Shown: positions 45,224 to 52,218 of the stretch, piece by piece
How positions within the stretch are numbered: position 1 is the stretch's first letter
Layout of the letters: each line of letters starts with the position of its first letter
From: JAWKSY01 sp041402125
Lineage (GTDB): Bacteria > Planctomycetota > GCA-002687715 > DRQF01
Reading direction: 5' to 3'
DNA length: 64,000 nt
Assembly (NCBI GenBank): GCA_041402125.1
Contig: JAWKSY010000008.1
Coordinates: forward strand, 62,001-126,000
Made by a program: the position numbers and the translations under genes
The notes under the pieces: model-generated
Seen by the model: the letters and a program-made list of their open reading frames with translations, nothing else
What the model was told of the DNA's origin: nothing
The model's database searches: none

Positions 45224-46038
45224 CGCCGCGCCTCCGCGAGCGTCCGCGCGGTGCGGACGTCGGCGATGCGCTCCTCGCCCGCCTCGCGCTCGATGACGAG
45301 GTCGACGTCCAGGCCGCGCGCGCGGACGGTGCCGAAGAAGGCGTCCCAGTCCACCTCGCCGCGCCCGAGCGGCACCTCCTCGCCCCAGGTCCCCGGCACC
45401 TTCGTGCGCGTCGCGTCCTTCAGGTGGATCTGGAGGACCCGCGGCGCCAGCCGATCGAGGGCGGCGACGGGATCGCCCATGTCGTAGAGGATCATGTTCG
45501 CGGGGTCGAAGTTCACGCCGACGGCCGGCCGGTCGAGCGCGTCGAGCGCCTCCAGGAGGGTTCCGGCCGACTCCTGTCCGGTCTCGAGGCCGAGCGCGAC
45601 GTCACGCGCCGCGAAGACGTCGGCGAGGCGACGCAGGCGATCGAGGAGGATCTCCCGCCGCGGGTCGGCGGCCTCGTGCGGGATGAAGCCCGCGTGGAAG
45701 GTCACGAGTCCGAGACCGAGCCGGGCGGCGAGATCCGCGGTCGCCTCCGCGAGGCGCAGGTTCTCGTCCCAGTGCTCGTCGGGCGCGATGCCGCCGGTGC
45801 GCCGGATGGACTCGAGACTCGAGTAGTCCTCGTCGACGGTCTGCATCATCCCGGAGAGCGTCCGCAGCCCCGCCGCCTCGAGGGTCGATCGCGTCTCGTC
45901 GAGGTCCCAGGCGCCGCGCACGAGGGGGTCCAGGGCGAGCTGGAGCGCGTCGAGGCCGGTCGCGCGCACCTTCTCCGCGAGGTCGCGCGGCGACTCGGGA
46001 CGAAGCGACCAGGAGCAGACTCCGAGTTGGCCGGGCAT
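45220..46038 (-). CDS. cytosolic sugar phosphate isomerase/epimerase-like TIM barrel
   Basis: A 272-residue xylose-isomerase-like TIM barrel without a signal peptide. Landmarks: LGVCSWSLRPESPRDLAEKV at the start, LGLVTFHAGFIPH (metal His), VALGLETGQESAGTLLEAL (Glu ligand), VGVNFDPANMILYDMGD (Asp-Pro-Ala-Asn, typical of the family), VLQIHLKDATR (His) and LVIEREAG. All metal ligands are present. Family members isomerise or epimerise inosose, keto-sugars or hydroxypyruvate. It is transcribed first in the two-gene unit with the Gfo/Idh oxidoreductase. Substrate not determinable here. Confidence 0.87.
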   Translation of the reverse strand: MPGQLGVCSWSLRPESPRDLAEKVRATGLDALQLALDPLVRGAWDLDETRSTLEAAGLRTLSGMMQTVDEDYSSLESIRRTGGIAPDEHWDENLRLAEATADLAARLGLGLVTFHAGFIPHEAADPRREILLDRLRRLADVFAARDVALGLETGQESAGTLLEALDALDRPAVGVNFDPANMILYDMGDPVAALDRLAPRVLQIHLKDATRTKVPGTWGEEVPLGRGEVDWDAFFGTVRARGLDVDLVIEREAGEERIADVRTARTLAEARR

Positions 46039-46106
46039 GGCGGATCTCCGTCGAGGGCGGGCCGGATGGGGCGCGGAGTCCCCGCGCGGAGGGGCATCGA
46101 AGCAGA

Positions 46107-47135
46107 TCAGCTCCCGGCGATCAAGGCGAAGAGCTCGTCCCGCGCGCGGGCGTCGTCGCCCGCGCGCACCCGCCCGAGGACCTCGGCGATCTCGCCGGCG
46201 TCGAGGGCGCGGGGTTCCGCGCGCGCGAGGCGCCAGAGCGGGCCCTCGCGACGGGCTCCCGCCTCCTCGGTGGGCGAGAAGAGCCGTTCCTCGCGGCGGT
46301 CGCCGGGGCGGGGCGGCACGGGCGTGAAGCGGGCCTCCCGGTCGAGGCTCGCCGCGAGTCGTTCGCCGAGATCGCGGATCGCCACCGGCGCGCCGGGGTC
46401 GGGAGCGATCGTCTCGCCGTCGTCCGCTCGCGTCAGCGCGAAGAGCGCCGCCGCGGCGGCCTCGCTCGGCGTGACGAAGAGGCGTTCGGGCTCCTCGCCG
46501 CAGAGCGGTAGCTCGCGGCCCGCGAGCAGGCGGAGCCGGAAGGTCTCCAGCACGCTGCCGTCGCTGCCGAGGACGTTGGCGAGGCGGAGGGTGGACGCGC
46601 GGACGGGGCCGCCTCGCGCGCCCGCGACCAGCCCCTCGGCCAGGCGCTTCGTCGCGCCCATCACGGCGTCGGCCGCGACCGCCTTGTCCGAGGAGACGAG
46701 GAGGAAGCGCGGAACCTCGGCGCGACGGGTGGCCGCGAGCGCGGCGAGGGTCCCGCCGACGTTGTTGAGGACGGCCGCGCGAGGGTGGGCCTCGGCCAGC
46801 GGGACGTGCTTGTAGGCCGCGGCGTGAACAACGGCGTCGAGGCCGGCGAGCAGCGTCGTCATCCGATCCTCGTCCCGGACGTCCTCGAGGTGGAGGCGGA
46901 GCCGTCCGTCCTCGTCGCGCGGACGGAGGCGGAAGAGACCCGCCTCCGCGAAGTCGAAGCCCCGGACCTCCGCGACGCCCTGTTCGAGGACGGCGTGGAC
47001 GACCGCGCGCCCGAGGCTCCCCGCGGCCCCGGTGACGCCCACGCGGAGCCCGCGAAGCGCCTCGGGTTCGAAGGCGACGGGGGTCTCCTCGCGATCGAGG
47101 AGGGCGCGGGCGAGCCGGGGAGTGACGGGACTCAT
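46107..47135 (-). CDS. CapD/PglF-type nucleotide-sugar dehydratase/epimerase (short, soluble)
   Basis: A 342-residue extended short-chain dehydrogenase of the Polysacc_synt_2 family. The cofactor site is VGVTGAAGSLGRAVVH; characteristic strings are AAAYKHVPLAEAHP and SSDKAVAADAVMGATKR, which in this family hold the catalytic residues of UDP-GlcNAc 4,6-dehydratases/5-epimerases. The N-terminal membrane domain of full-length CapD/PglF is missing, and the position equivalent to Tyr/Met of the active site is Met in VMGATK, as in the dehydratases. It overlaps the phosphoglycosyl transferase gene by four bases. With the DegT aminotransferase upstream it would make a 4-amino-sugar for the glycan operon. 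Confidence 0.85.
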   Translation of the reverse strand: MSPVTPRLARALLDREETPVAFEPEALRGLRVGVTGAAGSLGRAVVHAVLEQGVAEVRGFDFAEAGLFRLRPRDEDGRLRLHLEDVRDEDRMTTLLAGLDAVVHAAAYKHVPLAEAHPRAAVLNNVGGTLAALAATRRAEVPRFLLVSSDKAVAADAVMGATKRLAEGLVAGARGGPVRASTLRLANVLGSDGSVLETFRLRLLAGRELPLCGEEPERLFVTPSEAAAAALFALTRADDGETIAPDPGAPVAIRDLGERLAASLDREARFTPVPPRPGDRREERLFSPTEEAGARREGPLWRLARAEPRALDAGEIAEVLGRVRAGDDARARDELFALIAGS

Positions 47136-47718
47136 CGCCGGGCTCCGCCGAGAAGAGCGAGGGCGGTCGCGGCCACGACGCGAACGTCCCGCGCGAGGGA
47201 ATCCTCCGCCAGCGCGCGGCGCGCCGTCTCCAGCTTCGCGGGGAGGATCACCTCGCGGTAGTGGCGCTCGGGGTCCTCGCGTCCCGCCAGCGCGGCCTCC
47301 TCGTCGAGGTGCGCCAGCGTCGCGGGGTCGGTGAGGCCGGGTCGCACGGAGAGGATCTCGGGCGCGAGGCGCTCGACGTCCGCGCGGAAGCGCGGGTGCT
47401 CGGGGCGCGGCCCGACGAGCGCCATGTCGCCGCGGAGGACGTTCCAGAGCTGCGGCCACTCGTCGAGTCGGTGGCGGCGGAGGAAGCGACCCACGGGGTG
47501 ATGCGCGGGTCGTCCGCGGCGGTGACCGCGGGTCCTGGACCGACGCGCATCGTGCGGAGCTTCAGCAGCGTGAAGGTGCGGCCGCCCCGGCCGAGGCGCT
47601 CCTGCCGGAAGAAGGCCGGCCGCCCCGCGCCTCGCGCGACCAGCGTGAGGGCGGCGAAGACGGGCAGCCCCGCCAGCAGCGCGACGCCCGCCAGGACGCG
47701 TCCCGCGACGCCCCTCAC
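47132..47718 (-). pseudogene. small membrane phosphoglycosyl transferase (PglC-like), one frameshift
   Basis: GTG 47718 starts the first piece: one re-entrant hydrophobic helix (VALLAGLPVFAALTLVARG), then PAFFRQERLGRGGRTFTLLK and LRTM. The frame breaks near 47500 (after DDPRITP). The second piece, from 47494, reads GRFLRRHRLDEWPQLWNVLRG (start quoted only), ALVGPRPE and SVRPGLTDPATL to the stop at 47132. Joined, this is a complete 195-residue PF02397 enzyme of the minimal PglC type, which transfers a sugar phosphate from a UDP-sugar to undecaprenyl phosphate as the first step of glycan assembly. The catalytic Asp-Glu pair (in RLDEWPQ) is present. One indel is sufficient, so the gene may be intact in the organism. 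Confidence 0.75.
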
Positions 47719-48869
47719 GCGCCGATCTCCCGCAGGGCGTCCCGCACCGCCTCGACGACGCGGTCGAGCTCCTCCGACCGGAGGTCGGGGAAGAGGGGCA
47801 GCGAGAAGGAGCGCCGCGCGCGATCCTCGGCCGCGCCGAGGGCGCCCTCGCGCGGCGCGAGCGCGCGGAAGGCCGTGTGGTGGTGGAGCGGACGGAAGTG
47901 GACCGAGACGCCGATCCCCGCCGCGCCGAGCCGTTCGAGGAAGGCGTCGCGACGCGCGACGAGCCTCTCGTCGGCGAGGAGCGGGGCGAAGAGATGCCAG
48001 GCGTGACGACCGGCGTCCGGGGCCGAGGGCAGGAGCAACGCCTCGCAATCCTCGAGGGCGGCGCGGTAGCGCGCGACGAGGCGGCGGCGGGCCTCCCATC
48101 GCGTCTCCAGGTGCGCGAGCTGGGCGCGTCCGAGAGCGGCCGCGAGGTCGGAGAGGTTCGCCTTGTAGCCCGCCTCGGCGACGTCGTACTCCCAGGGACG
48201 GGCCGTGCCCTCGCGGTCCCGCGCCGCGCGCGTCATCCCGTGCACCCGCAGGCGGCGCAGGCGCGCGGCCCGCTCGCCGTCGCGGAGGAGGACGGCGCCG
48301 CCCTCGCCGGTGGTCAGGTTCTTGCTCGCGTAGAAGCTCAGCGCGCAGAAGTCCGCGTCCGCTCCGAGGGGGCCCGCCGCGGTGCGGGTCTCGAGCGCGT
48401 GGGCGGCGTCGACGAAGAAGAGCAGGCCGCGCGCGCGCGCGAGCTCGCGCAGCGCGTCGAGTTCGGCCGGGTCCCCGCCGAGCGACACCGCGAGGATCGC
48501 GCGGGTGGCGGGTCCGATCGCGCGTTCGGTCGCGCGCGGGCAGAGATTGCCCGAGCGCGGCGCGACGTCGGCCAGCACGGGGTGTGCGCCGCGGGCGAGG
48601 ATCGCCTCCACGCTGGCCGCGAAGCCCAGCGGACTCGTGATGACCTCGTCGCCGGGGCCGATGTCGAACGCGGCGAGTCCGAGGATCAGGGCCGCCGTGC
48701 CCGAGGCGACCGCGACCGCCTCCGGCGCGCCCGTCGCCGCGGCGAGTTCAGCCTCGAAGCGGCGTCCCTCCTCGCCGCTCGTGAGCCAGCCCGAGCGGAG
48801 GACGCGCTCGACGGCGCGGCACTCGTCCTCTCCGATGGAGGGGCGGTGGAAGGGGATGCGTGCGGTCAC
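47715..48869 (-). CDS. DegT/DnrJ/EryC1/StrS-family sugar aminotransferase
   Basis: A 384-residue PLP enzyme. Family motifs: the N-terminal FHRPSIGEDECRAV and SGWLTSGEEGRRFE, ASGTAALILGLAA, DEVITSPLGFAAS, FVDAAHALET (Asp for the pyridine nitrogen) and the Schiff-base Lys in SFYASKNLTTGEGG. These enzymes convert a 4-keto (or 3-keto) nucleotide sugar to an amino sugar. The dehydratase at 46107 would supply the keto-sugar. The gene overlaps neighbours on both sides by four bases, in the order methyltransferase, aminotransferase, phosphoglycosyl transferase, dehydratase. Confidence 0.9.
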   Translation of the reverse strand: MTARIPFHRPSIGEDECRAVERVLRSGWLTSGEEGRRFEAELAAATGAPEAVAVASGTAALILGLAAFDIGPGDEVITSPLGFAASVEAILARGAHPVLADVAPRSGNLCPRATERAIGPATRAILAVSLGGDPAELDALRELARARGLLFFVDAAHALETRTAAGPLGADADFCALSFYASKNLTTGEGGAVLLRDGERAARLRRLRVHGMTRAARDREGTARPWEYDVAEAGYKANLSDLAAALGRAQLAHLETRWEARRRLVARYRAALEDCEALLLPSAPDAGRHAWHLFAPLLADERLVARRDAFLERLGAAGIGVSVHFRPLHHHTAFRALAPREGALGAAEDRARRSFSLPLFPDLRSEELDRVVEAVRDALREIGA

Positions 48870-49573
48870 GCGCGCGCCTCGCCGAGGACGACCAGGGCGT
48901 GCGAGCGGAGAAGGGGAAGGCGCGCGAGCGCGGGTCCGAGCGGCGTCGCGAGGGGACCGAGAGCCCGGGCCAGCGGCGCGACGAGACCGACCGTGCGGGC
49001 GGCGAGTACCGGCATCGCGAAGAGCTCCTCCACGGCGGCGATCGGGACCGGGCTCCAGGCCGCGGAGCGCGGTCCGCGCCGGACGAGATCGTAGTGGAGG
49101 ATCCTACCACCCGGCGCGAGGACCCGACGCGCCTCGCCGGCGATCCGCGCGCGGAGGGTCGTCTCGCGGATGCCGCTCGTCACCGTCGCGAGGGCGACGA
49201 GGTCGAAGGTCGCGTCGGGGAAGGGGAGGGCGCTTCCGCAGGCGACGCGGAGATCGAGGGGGAGCTCCGTCGGCGCGAGCGCGGCCCGGGCGGCCGCGAC
49301 GCGTTCCTCGAGGAGATCGACGCCGGAGAGCGTCGCCGCCCCGCGCGCCGCGAGGAGCGGCAGGAGTCCGCCGCGTCCGCAGCCGATCTCGAGGACGCTG
49401 GCGCCGCGCGGGACGGGCGCGATCGCGTCGAGGGCCGCCGCGAGGAGGCGCCGCTCGAGGCGGACGGCGGGGCGATCTCCGGCGTAGCGCCGCTCGGAGC
49501 CCGCGGCGTCCCGGGCGCGGAAGACCTGACGGAGGCGATCGCGTTCGGCCTCGAGACGGTCCTCGGCGCTCAT
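48866..49573 (-). CDS. class I SAM-dependent methyltransferase
   Basis: A 235-residue Rossmann methyltransferase. Motif I is VLEIGCGRGGLL (about residues 61-72), motif II TLSGVDLLEERV, and motif IV/V regions are FPDATFDLVALATV and RRVLAPGGRILHYDLV. The N-terminal helical segment and C-terminal hydrophobic/charged end vary as usual. It overlaps the glycosyltransferase and aminotransferase genes by four bases each, so the substrate is probably the sugar or lipid-linked glycan made by this operon. The exact acceptor cannot be read from the sequence. Confidence 0.82.
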   Translation of the reverse strand: MSAEDRLEAERDRLRQVFRARDAAGSERRYAGDRPAVRLERRLLAAALDAIAPVPRGASVLEIGCGRGGLLPLLAARGAATLSGVDLLEERVAAARAALAPTELPLDLRVACGSALPFPDATFDLVALATVTSGIRETTLRARIAGEARRVLAPGGRILHYDLVRRGPRSAAWSPVPIAAVEELFAMPVLAARTVGLVAPLARALGPLATPLGPALARLPLLRSHALVVLGEARA

Positions 49574-50549
49574 GCCGTCGTCCGCCGCGGAAGGAGGCCG
49601 GACAGGAAGCCCAGGCCGTAGCCCAGGTGCAGGCCGAGCGCGAGCGGCACCGCGCGCGCGCGGTCGGCGAGAGGCCCCGGCGTGAGCGCGAGGGTCGCGA
49701 GGGCGTGGAGCGCGAGCAGTCCGCCCAGGGCGAAGAGGCCGCCCGCCGCGTCGCGCCGGGCACGAGGGCCGCGAGGAGCGCGATCGTCACCAGCGTGAAC
49801 AGCGGCGGCGCGAGGTGGCGCGCGCGTCGCGAGCCCGCGTTGCGACCGAGCGCGCGGGGCTTCTCGAGTCCGTAGCGGAAGTACTGCGCGATCTGCTCCG
49901 CGGGCCGCTCCCGCACGACGTAGGTCGAGCGGAGATCGGGCAGAGGACGACGCGCCCGCCCGCGCCCGCAGGCGCGCCGCGAGCTCGTCGTCCTGGTTCC
50001 GCGGCAGCGACTCGTCGAATCCGCCGGCGGCGCGGAGGGTCTCGGTGCGCCAGGCGCCCAGGTAGACCGTGTCGACCTCGAGGTCGCGGTCGACGGGGCG
50101 GCGGAAGCAGGCGCCGCCGGTGCCCATCGCGCCCGAGGTCAGCGCCGCGAAGGCGCGGCCCCAGGGCCGCGGCCGCGCAGGATCATCGCGCCGCCCACCG
50201 CCGCCGCGCCGGTGCGGTCGAGGGCGGATGCGGCGGCGGCGAGGTAGTTGGGCTCGGGGCGCGTGCGCGCGTCGAGACGGACGACGATCTCGCCCCCGGC
50301 CCGGGCGATCGCGAGGTTGAGGCCGGTCGCGGCGAGACCGGTCGGGTTGTCGATCAGGGCGTCGATGCGTCCGGCGCGTCGCGCGGCCTCGAGCTGCCTC
50401 CGCGCGTCGTCGGACGAGGGCGCGAGCGCCACGAGGTGTTCGCGTTCCGCGCGCGGCAGGGTCTGCGCGTCGAGGGCCGCGAGCAGTTCCTCGACGTGCG
50501 GACCCGCGTCGCGGAGGGGGATGACCACGCTGACGCGCGGCGCGTTCAT
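49570..50549 (-). pseudogene. family 2 glycosyltransferase with C-terminal membrane helices, frameshifted
   Basis: The N-terminal piece (ATG 50549) is intact: RVSVVIPLRDAGPHVEELLAA, IDNPTGLAATGLNLAIARAGG and VVRLDARTRPEPNYL, where the DxD-type motif is DAR. A shift near 50160 leads to WGRAFAALTSGAMGTGGACF and VDTVYLGAWRTETLRAAGGF, with NQDDELAARLRARAG (the acceptor-side ED/DDE motif). A further shift near 49950 is followed by QIAQYFRYGLEKPRALGRNAG, and another near 49740 precedes the membrane end (LFALGGLLALHALATLAL, LGYGLGFLSGLLPRR). The plan is that of GT2 enzymes with a succinoglycan/ExoA-like C-terminal membrane domain. Three indels in a conserved gene are suspicious of consensus error. 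Confidence 0.65.
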
Positions 50550-51805
50550 CGGTCGTCCTCGCCGCCGAGGAAGTCGCGGACGGGATCGCTGAGGAAGGGC
50601 AGCGGGGCGGTCTCGACGCGCGGGTCGTCCAGCCGACCCCGCAGGCGGATCTCGAGCGCGCCGCCGCCGACGAGGTCGAGCAGGAGCTGGGTCGGCTCGC
50701 CGACCAGCGGCAGGTCGCCGGTGAGGCCCTCGACCAGTCGCGGCACGAAGCGGAGATCGAGATCGCGGCCGTCGAGCCCCGCCTCGCCGCGGCCCCAGAG
50801 CGAGAGCGGCGTGCCGCGCAGGTGGAGCTCCTCGACGCGGAGACGTCCGTGCTCCAGGTGGAACTCCGCCCGCGCGCGACGGACGAGCTCGCCCCCGCCG
50901 AGGGCGAGGCCGGCCGCGGCCGCGACGTCCGAGAGCACGGGGAGCTCCCAGACCTCGCCGCGATCGAGATCCAGCCATCCCGCCCCGGTCGGGCCCGCCC
51001 CGCCCGAGGCCAGCCGGAGCGCGCCGTTGAGCCGCCCGGAGGCGCCGAGCGCCGCGGCGGCCTCGTGGACCTCGAGCCGGGCGTCGGCGAGCCGCGCCTG
51101 CAGCGCCCAGCTCGCGTCGGAGCGGCGGAATCCGTCGAGGACGAGCTTCCCGCCGAGGAAGCTCCCCGCGCCGCGCGCGATGGTCCAGCCGCCCCGTCCG
51201 TCGGGCGCGAGTCGCAGCGAGAGGTCGCGCGCCTCGAGGCGGAGGGCCGGGCCGTCCTCGCGCGGCATGACGAGGGTGACGCGCGCGCGCTCGACGAGGA
51301 TGGCGGAGGGGCCGCGGGACGGGGGCGGCGTCTCGTCGGACGGCGCGGGCGACGGCGAGCCGGGCGAGGGGCCACCGTCCGGAGAGGTCGGTCCGCCGCC
51401 GTCGCGGCGCAGGCCCTCGAGGTCGCCGGGAAAGAGCGTGATGGCGAGTCCCTCGATCCGGACCTCGCCGATCGTCCCGCCGCCGTCGCGCCACACCGGC
51501 CGCGAGAAGGGCACCTCGATCCGGTCGGCGGCGACGAAGGGGCCGTAGCGCGCGGGGTGACGCAGGCGGACGTCGTGGACCGCGACGCGGGCGCCGCCCT
51601 CCTCGAGGTCGACCGCGCCGACCGAGGCGTCGAAGCCCAGCGCGCGCTCGATCTCCCGCTCCGCCGCGATGCGGATGGCGATCCGTCCCAGGGGCCAGAG
51701 CAGGAGCAGGCCGCCCAGGACGAGGACCCAGCGGTGGCGCCGCGGCCGGGGCGCCGCCTTCGCGGCCTTCCTCGCCGGACGGCGGGGCGGGCGCTTCCCC
51801 GTCAC
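50546..51805 (-). CDS. AsmA-like single-pass membrane protein
   Basis: A 419-residue protein starting at GTG 51805 (GTGA overlap with the BON gene). A basic N terminus rich in Lys, Arg and Pro precedes one membrane helix (WVLVLGGLLLLWPLGRIA). The rest is repeated amphipathic beta-strands as in AsmA/Mdm31-type proteins: SVGAVDLEEGGARVAVHDVR, IGEVRIEGLAITLFPGD and DLRFVPRLVEGLTGDL. A Pro/Ser/Asp-rich disordered insert lies at about residues 125-165. AsmA relatives bridge the inner and outer envelope layers and move lipids. The placement in a glycan operon fits a role in envelope assembly. Confidence 0.7.
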   Translation of the reverse strand: MTGKRPPRRPARKAAKAAPRPRRHRWVLVLGGLLLLWPLGRIAIRIAAEREIERALGFDASVGAVDLEEGGARVAVHDVRLRHPARYGPFVAADRIEVPFSRPVWRDGGGTIGEVRIEGLAITLFPGDLEGLRRDGGGPTSPDGGPSPGSPSPAPSDETPPPSRGPSAILVERARVTLVMPREDGPALRLEARDLSLRLAPDGRGGWTIARGAGSFLGGKLVLDGFRRSDASWALQARLADARLEVHEAAAALGASGRLNGALRLASGGAGPTGAGWLDLDRGEVWELPVLSDVAAAAGLALGGGELVRRARAEFHLEHGRLRVEELHLRGTPLSLWGRGEAGLDGRDLDLRFVPRLVEGLTGDLPLVGEPTQLLLDLVGGGALEIRLRGRLDDPRVETAPLPFLSDPVRDFLGGEDDR

Positions 51806-52122
51806 GGCGCGACCCGCAGCTCCGTCCGCAGCTCGCGGACTCCGGGGCGCGCGGCGACGAGGGACTCGACGCGGTCGCGCTCGTCCGCGTCGGCGACCTC
51901 GCCGCGGAGCTCGACCCGTCCGGTCGCCGCGTTCGCGCTCACGCGGATCCGCGACCAGCTCGCGACCCCGGCGTCGAAGAGGGCGCGCTCGATGCCCGCG
52001 GCCAGGCGCGCGTCGCGCGTCTCGGCTTCCGCGGCGGCGGGAGGCGGTTCGAGTCGCGGGTGGCCGCAGGCCGCCCCGAGTCCCAAGATCAACGCGATCC
52101 CGACCGCCCGCGCCCCGCGCAT
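51802..52122 (-). CDS. BON-domain lipoprotein
   Basis: A 106-residue protein with a lipobox (LGAACG, Cys about residue 19) and a single BON domain (about 38-106). The domain reads IERALFDAGVASWSRIRVS, then GRVELRGEVADADERDRVES and a final VRELRTELRV, the typical helix-strand-strand-helix-strand repeat. BON domains bind phospholipid surfaces and help maintain the outer envelope, as in OsmY or DolP. It is the first gene of the minus-strand glycan operon, with 96 bases between it and the kinase gene's stop. Confidence 0.85.
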   Translation of the reverse strand: MRGARAVGIALILGLGAACGHPRLEPPPAAAEAETRDARLAAGIERALFDAGVASWSRIRVSANAATGRVELRGEVADADERDRVESLVAARPGVRELRTELRVAP

Positions 52123-52218
52123 CGCTCACCCCCGCCGCTCGTTCCCCGGAGTCGCCCCTCGCGCGACGCGTCCAGGTTAGCGCCTGAGAGTCCGTGAGTC
52201 ACCTCGCCCGTCCTCCGA

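Noticed and set aside
52185..52197. TGAGAGTCCGTGA shared with the edge of the foldback element at 58418
   Set aside because: A 13-base match is expected by chance in a window of this size, and no second arm is present here; kept only as a hint, not as a repeat copy.
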